64,000 bases of DNA from Pristionchus mayeri (taxonomy: Eukaryota > Nematoda > Chromadorea > Rhabditida > Neodiplogasteridae). Where the stretch lies: positions 20,832,001 to 20,896,000 of the forward strand of contig BTRK01000004.1 in assembly GCA_036245805.1 (NCBI GenBank). The letters run 5' to 3'. Of this stretch, positions 58,056 through 64,000 are shown in pieces; the stretch's first letter is position 1, and every line of letters starts with the position of its first letter. A model generated the notes under the pieces. The model made no database searches, was not told the DNA's origin, and was given only the letters and a program-made list of their open reading frames with translations. Made by a program: the position numbers and the translations under genes.

Positions 58056-60580
58056 TTGTTTTTTAAACGTTTGAGAATCAGCGTATTCCTTCTCACGCAT
58101 TTCCCCGTTATTTTGTTTGTCGCACGAATCTGTGGGGATCTCAATTGTGGTGATATCGATTGGATCAATCAGTCCGCTCTCTCTCCCCATGGCGATGTAC
58201 TCCTTCATTTCTCAATATCTTCCTCCCTCCACCAACTAGTTACTGAACCCACTAGGAACGATAGAATACTCGACATTATTCTAACCTCAGATACACGTCT
58301 TATCACTCGCGCTAGAGTTGAGCCTCCTTTACCCTCTCTTGACCATAGTCTCGTTACTTTTGACCTCGCTGGCTCCCTTCCCTCCCCTTCCGATCCTCCT
58401 AGGCGCGATTTCTCTCGTGCTAACTGGGAAGCGATCAATAGTCATCTATCATCAATTGATTGGGTTTCATTGTTCTCGTCGAGTAACGATCTAGACTATC
58501 TTTATAACTCCTTCATTAGCATTGTCCACTATCTCATCGACTCGTTTGTTCCCATTATCACGCCTTCCTCAAAGCGATCTCTCCTCTCTAACAAAACAAA
58601 GAGACTCATTAAGAAATGCCGTAATCTTTTTCGTCGTCGTAGAAACATAAGTACCGAGCCTTTCCTCCGTACTAGTAAGCTCCTGCGTAAGAGTTTTCGG
58701 GAAACTGCTAGATCAACTGAACTTAAACTTGTCAAATCCCGCAATCTTCGCGCTTTTTATCGTCTCGCATCCGATATGATAAAAGACGAATCCCCATCTC
58801 TCCCCACGCTCATTTCTAATGGTTGTCATCATTCTACCGCTTCCTCAAAAGCGGCTGTTCTCGCTGAAACTTTCCGTGCCTCTTTTTCCAATAGATTGCA
58901 ATCTCGACTTCACCAAACCGTACCTCTGTCTGATAGATCGACATCGATCTTGTTACACTTCACAAGATAATCAAGTCCCTCCCCTCTCGCAACTCGACTT
59001 CTCCTGATTTTCTTCCGTACGTGTTTCTCAAGAACACTGCTGATAACATTTTCGCTCCACTATCTTTTCTTTTCCATCGCTTCCAACTCCTCGGTGTATG
59101 TCCCTCCATTTGGAAGACCGCTTTCGTTCGCGCAGTTTACAAGCGTAAGGGTCCCAAAAGCGATCCTTCCTCATATCGGCCCATCTCTCTTACATGCTCC
59201 TCGTCTAAAGTATTTGAAAGAATCATTTGTAAAGCGCTCGTTGAATATCTTACTACCAACAATCTCTTGTGTCCATTTCAGCATGGCTTTCGCGCAAAGC
59301 GATCTTGTATCTCCTCTTTGCTCTCATCACTTTCCCATTGGTACAAAGCCCTCGATAACAAACAGATTATCTCTGTCGCATTCATCGACTTTAGTAAAGC
59401 ATTTGATTCAATACCAATTGACTTGCTACTACACAAGTGTTCCCTCCTCGGTATTACTGGCAGCCTTCTTAGATGGATAGCGTCTTTTCTTAACGGTAGG
59501 ACACAGTCTGTCGTTGTCGACAATAGTTTCTCTCCATTCTATCAGGTCACTTCGGGAGTCCCACAAGGCTCTTGCTTAGGGCCTTTGCTGTTTAGCCTCT
59601 ACATTTCTGATATTTCTCGTGTCCTTCCTCCTGGTATCCATTGTAATGTTTACGCTGATGACATCAAGCTTTATGCTATTGATAATCCCTCGCTGCTCCA
59701 ATTAGCTCTCGACTCTCTCTCCAATTGGTCCCATACCTGGGGTTTTTCTATTTCCACCACCAAAACCGTTATCATGAGAATAGGCTCTAGACATCCCACA
59801 GTAGATTTCACAATTGACAACCATGTCCTTCCTATCACTACTGTATTTAAAGACCTAGGAGTTTCTTACGATAATCGTCTCTCATTCGATAGTCATATTA
59901 AGTCCATTGTCTCTCGAGCACGTGCCCGTTGTGCGTACATTACCAGAACCTTTTCCTCACGTAGTCCGAAGCTCTATTCACGCCTGTTTTCTGTATATGT
60001 TAGGCCCATATTAGAATATGGTAGTGAAGTATGGTCTCCCTCTGATAAAAGAAATGTCACGTTAATTGAAAGTGTTCAGAGAAAGTTCAGCGAGAGAGTT
60101 TTGTGCAGGCTCCCTCGGACCGACTACACCAATCGACTGCACACCCTCGGCCTCACCCCCCTCGAGAGCCGTAGAGGGCTCATCGATTTGTGTTGTACTT
60201 ATAAAATTGTGCATAGAGAATTAGAGATAGCAGACGATAATTTTTTCCTTCGTCCGTCTAGTAGTAGACTTTCCCGCCGTAATTGTATCCAGTTAAAAAA
60301 GCACCGCTTTAATAGAACATCTCTAGATAATTTCATTTGTAATCGTGTAGTCAATAGGTGGAACTCCCTTTCCAATAGTATTATACTGTCAAGTAGCGTC
60401 AAGACTTTTCGTAAAAAGCTATAATTATTTCCGCTTTTTGCTTTCCGCTTTTTGCTTTTTGCATCCTATCCTTTGTCGCTTAGTTGTGACATCGTATATC
60501 ATGTTTTCACGTTGTCTAAGTAAGTAACAATCATTCCTAGTCCCAAATAACACGATAAATTATTATTATTATTATTATTA
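58056..60580 (+). mobile_element. CR1-like non-LTR retrotransposon, 5'-truncated, with one frameshift
   Basis: The first open frame (to 58970) starts inside the endonuclease (ICGDLNCGDIDW, EPTRNDRILDIIL, PSLDHSLVTFD). It continues into the linker before RT. The frame shifts near 58930-58970; the second frame (to 60424) holds the complete RT. Motifs there are KRKGPKSDPSSYRPISL, FQHGFRAKRSC, FIDFSKAFDSIP, SGVPQGSCLGPLLF and YADDIKLYAID. RPILEYGSEVWSP and NRWNSLS follow in the C-terminal region. The FSKAFD and GVPQGSxLGPLLF motifs fit the CR1/jockey group. The 3' end is a (TTA)n tail at 60557-60580, the usual CR1/L2-type microsatellite end. The element cannot be active because it lacks its 5' part and has a broken frame. 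Confidence 0.87.
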
Positions 60581-61031
60581 ATCCCCCCCTCTTTCTTGCT
60601 CCTTTCGCTTTCACCCGCGCCGACCCTCGTGTTTACTACTTTCAGACGAGGGAGAATGGACGAATGAGAGAGTAGACGAGAAAGAAGGAAAGCCATGCAC
60701 ACAGAGGAGATAGCAGTAGGGAACCATCTTTTCTTGTTCTTGTTCAACCAGTTTAATTTGGTGTTCTTCACTCTAATTTTCCCATTCAGCGATGCTACTT
60801 CAATTTCTAATAATTCCAACGCTTCTTTATCATGTGGAGTCTGCACCACAGGTTGTGAAATTACTATAATTGCTAAACGGATTGCCTTAAGAATGAGAAT
60901 AAATGCTGGTTCTCGGTAAAGAGACTCTCCGACGACAAGCTTCAACACCGCAGTAAGGCAATGAATGTATCAAGTGGATGTTCCCCTAAGTTGTTCAGGT
61001 TTGAAATACAGAATTTGCTGCGAAAATATTA
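60581..61031. other. No gene recognised between LINE and next gene
   Basis: Contains a short open frame on each strand without known motifs. On the minus strand it is Lys/Asn-rich. It may hold the promoter of the gene downstream. Confidence 0.35.
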
Positions 61032-62752
61032 TTGACGGAAGAATGTTCCAGTGCTGACGAGCTCATGAAGAGTAATCATGGAAAGGAATATGGCGCTTTC
61101 GATGATTTGGATCTCGCAATTACTCGTGGTGGAGCTGTATATCGATTGAACCCCGATAATACGAACGATCTATCCTCCAACATTCATGTATGCGAGTCAC
61201 ATATGAATGAGCTGGTCTATAAATGGAAAACGAAAAACTACAACCATATTCGATATCACAAAGTATCAGGTGAGCTATCGCAATCCTGCTTTTTACATAC
61301 ATTCATCGTTAAGGGAAGGACGTTGCTTCGTGTAGCTGGCCAATCGATCCTCATAACCCACCCAGACACATCGACCGCAGTGGTAGGGCATTCTATCTTA
61401 CCCGTGAGGAGGCGCGAGGCTATTTGATTTCGAAAGGACAACATCTCCACGTCGGTCTCCGTTAGTTCCTTTTTTCGAATTACGAACATGAGAATCGATT
61501 TTGTTATGATTCTAATAAAAATACTGAAAAATCATTCACTTTATTAAGTGAACTCAGGCTGTAAATATAATATAAATAGAAATAACACATTAATAAAAAA
61601 ATACTAAACGATAAATTATAAAAAGTAATTTAAAATTTCAGCGCTTTGCAAAGACCACCATGATGACATTATCCTTGCAATCGAAGAGAAGAAGGAGGAG
61701 AAGTGCGACAAGCCATGGAATCCAGCTGACAATCCAGATGAGCCGATGTTCGAGGAGAGAGAGGAAACTGCTTTGGAGTCTGCATTCGTTGCCTTTGCGA
61801 GAGCTGCCGAAGTGGATCGGGTGTGCCCGAAAATGAACTTTGTGGATTATGCGAGAGATACCAAAACTCGCAAAGTTCGTGCCGTCGACAAAATGCTTGG
61901 CAAAATGATCGAATCAGTCGCTCCCGGTTCGGAAACGGAGATGAGGGACCGTGTGTGCAAGACGGGAAGGTATGGAGAATGGGATGGAATGGCCTCGCAA
62001 TCGACAAGTGGAATTCTTGTGCAAGTGAACCATCTGTGGATGCAGGAGACTGACGCTCGCACTCGTGACATCATTCTCTCCGTCGTTGCTGGTCCGATGA
62101 CATTCGGACAGGTTCTTCCTTTCTTCCCTGGACTCAGTAACTACATGTTCACCAATGCGAAGAGGATCTGGGCGAGTCAGGAGATTCCTCCTGAGGTTTT
62201 GACTACTAGAGATGGATGGGCAACGAAGAATTCACTCTACTTCATTCACTACTTGACAAGGTAACCAAAAAATATATTCTGTAAATAAACACATTTCAGC
62301 GGGATGACACAGATGCCTTTCGGAACGAAGTCAGTCAAGCTGTCGACGGGAGAGAGAATCGAGATCAGTAATATGATCCGCCAGCAGTCGAAGGCCGAAA
62401 CTATTCGGGGATTCAAGCAGTTCACGGAAGAGCAGGATCTGAGTGAATTCGTATATTCTTACTCTACAATGATGCGCTTTCTCAATGCTGCTCCTTCCAC
62501 TCAGAGAAAGGCCATGCAATGTGTGGATTCCTTCAAAGCCTTCGCATACGAGGTTTCCATTAGGAAGAACAAAGAAACAAATTGATATTCTTAGGCCTTC
62601 GACGAGATTAAGGATATGATCGATTGGTTGCTAAGAAAGGGGAAGATTGATAAGGAAGATTCGAAGAAGATGTGGAATGAATGGATGGAGATACGATTGT
62701 ATCTCAAACACGATTATCAGATGTGGAGATGGCGGACGATTGGTCAAATGTA
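61032..62752 (+). CDS. Unrecognised multi-exon protein with Cys/His pairs and acidic 3' part
   Basis: The family was not recognised. Exon 1 (61032 to about 61268) has ITRGGAVYRLNPDN and HVCESHMNELVYKWKT. An intron of about 370 bp follows. The next exon (about 61641-62262) has ALCKDHHDDIILAIEEKKEE, FVDYARDTKTRKVRAVDKML and a long unbroken domain. TSGILVQVNHLWMQETDART, GPMTFGQVLPFFPGLSNYMF and TTRDGWATKNSLYFIHYLTR are its clearest parts. The exon at about 62300-62552 has KSVKLSTGERIEISNMIRQQ. The last (62596-62752) has FDEIKDMIDWLLRKGKIDKE and IRLYLKHDYQMW. The CxxH pairs may bind zinc. The repeat-like ending IRLYLKHDY resembles the ending of large uncharacterised invertebrate families often linked to domesticated transposon proteins; that is an inference. 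A very acidic frame (62681-62945) overlaps the end and could be an alternative last exon. AATAAA is at about 62927. Confidence 0.5.
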
Positions 62753-62994
62753 GTGGAATGGAAAGTGGAGGAAGGAGAGGATGAAGGAGAATGGGAGATT
62801 GAGGAGGAATGCGACAATGAGGAAGGAGAGGACGAGTTTGAAATATTCTTTGTATCATTACACCAAGAAGGAGGTCCAAAAGGACATATTCGAGCCTTAA
62901 TCATATTATATCATGTGAATTTTGTAATAAAACATTGCTATTGTTGAATTCTTCCGAGTACAATCTTCTTAGTACGGCTACTATCTGAAACGGG

Positions 62995-63100
62995 GGGGTG
63001 ACAAAACGGCAACGACAAAACGGCAACACGGCTTATTTACGACAAAACGGCAACGACATAACGGCAAGCGACAAAACGGCAACGGATCATAACTCAATGG
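62995..63100. repeat. Short CGACAAAACGGCAA repeats
   Basis: The box acaaaacggcaacg occurs five times in irregular spacing (15-24 bp) between 63000 and 63085, once with t for a (acataacggcaag). The same box occurs once per monomer in the 126-bp satellite that follows, so this is the edge of the array. Confidence 0.85.
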
Positions 63101-63194
63101 GGAGTTGTCCTAGAACATCGAGAGTGGTCTGTATCTTATCAGTGTATTTTCCCCCGTTATTATCAATAACATGATCTTTGATCTTTTGGGAGTC

Positions 63195-64000
63195 GACGAC
63201 AAAACGGCAACGAGCCATAACACCACTCAGAATCATCCCACAGCTCTTGGATCGGCACCAATCGATAGCTAATGATCTGATCTATCCATTCTACATCTGA
63301 TCTTTGATCTTTGGTCAACTGACGACAAAACGGCAACGAGCCATAACATCACTCAAAATCATCCCACAGCTCTCGGATCGGTATCAATCGATTGCTAATG
63401 ATCTGATCTATCCATTCTACATCTGATCTTTGATCTTTGGTCAACTGACGACAAAACGGCAACGAGCCATAACATCACTCAGAATCATCCCACAGCTCTC
63501 GGATCGGTACCAATCGATTGCTAATGATCTGATCTATCCATTCTGCATCTGATCTTTGATCTTTGGTCAACTGACGACAAAACGGCAACGAGCCATAACA
63601 TCACTTAAAATCATCCCACAGTTCTCGGATCGGTATCAATCGATTGCTAATGATCTGATCTACCCATTCTACATCTTATCTTTGATCTTTGGTCAACTGA
63701 CGACAAAACGGCAACGAGCCATAACATCACTCAAAATCATCCCACAGCTCTCGGATCGGTACCAATCGATTGCTAATGATCTGATCTATCCATTCTACAT
63801 CTGATCTTTGATCTTTGGTCAACTGACGACAAAACGGCAACGAGCCATAACATCACTCAGAATCATCCCACAGCTCTCGGATCGGTACCAATCGATTGCT
63901 AATGATCTGATCTATCCATTCTGCATCTGATCTTTGATCTTTGGTCAACTGACGACAAAACGGCAACGAGCCATAACATCACTTAAAATCATCCCACAGT
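63195..64000. repeat. 126-bp satellite array, continues past the window edge
   Basis: The start box gacgacaaaacggcaacgag recurs at 63195, 63321, 63447, 63573, 63699, 63825 and 63951, an exact 126-bp period. Each monomer includes catcccacagctctcggatc, aatgatctgatctatccatt and gatctttgatctttggtcaa. Monomer variants repeat every third unit: acttaaaatc at 63603 and 63981, ttctgcatct at about 63541 and 63919. That gives a 378-bp higher-order period. Since 126 is a multiple of three, one frame stays open across monomers, but there is no sign of a gene. Confidence 0.93.

Noticed and set aside
63556..63804. Open frame across the satellite array
   Set aside because: The 126-bp unit is divisible by three, so one frame stays open by geometry; there is no gene context.
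63195..64000. CRISPR-like array
   Set aside because: The repeats are adjacent 126-bp monomers without unique spacers, in a eukaryotic genome.

Overview
The window looks like nuclear DNA from a free-living nematode, possibly a diplogastrid of the Pristionchus type. Genes have many short exons and small introns with GT..AG borders. The gene set includes a cuticle collagen with the nematode N-terminal layout, an srsx-like chemoreceptor, a Cys-loop channel of the divergent nematode lgc/cup-4 kind, a CED-4-like protein, a TRPM channel and small iGluR-like channels. Intergenic distances are short. The species is an inference; nothing in the sequence names it.

Layout. 1.7-4.0 kb (-): CARD/NB-ARC protein resembling CED-4, with an unrecognised (-) segment upstream to about 4.56 kb. 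6.3-8.7 kb (+): Cys-loop ligand-gated channel. 9.8-16.3 kb (+): metabotropic glutamate receptor. 16.7-20.7 kb (+): small secreted Cys-rich protein whose last intron holds a 2.9-kb nested foldback transposon. 21.8-23.4 kb (+): short-chain dehydrogenase. 24.0-31.9 kb (-): UFL1, the E3 ligase for UFM1, with two long palindromic elements and a small MITE in its introns. 32.3-36.5 kb (-): COG2 of the Golgi tethering complex, 390 bp upstream of ufl-1 on the same strand. 37.1-40.9 kb (+): a TRPM-type channel that lacks the usual long N-terminus. 41.1-42.4 kb (-): unknown acidic protein. 43.0-43.9 kb (-): cuticle collagen. 44.3-46.1 kb (-): 7TM gustatory-like receptor. 46.6-47.9 kb (+): LRAT-fold protein with Tyr where the catalytic Cys should be. 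48.2-49.7 kb (+): srsx-like GPCR. 49.7-51.0 kb: decayed mariner. 51.8-53.5 kb (-): short iGluR-like channel. 53.6-60.6 kb: a transposon-rich block (RTE-like LINE cut by a foldback element, a mariner-sized element, and a 5'-truncated CR1-like LINE). 61.0-62.8 kb (+): unrecognised protein with an acidic tail. 63.0-64.0 kb and beyond: tandem 126-bp satellite with a 3-mer higher-order period.

The genes do not form one pathway. Several are neuronal or sensory (lgc, mgl, TRPM, 7TM receptors, iGluR-like); two are housekeeping (UFMylation, Golgi tethering). The most unusual content is the mobile DNA: an A+T-targeting foldback family with 4-bp target duplications present in three copies, a TTAA-flanked palindrome, an 8-bp-TSD MITE, and a short GATC-AAA-GATC motif that recurs in introns, often next to the 3' splice site.

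Exon borders were placed by eye from splice signals and protein similarity recalled from family knowledge. No alignment was run, so ends of multi-exon genes are approximate unless stated.
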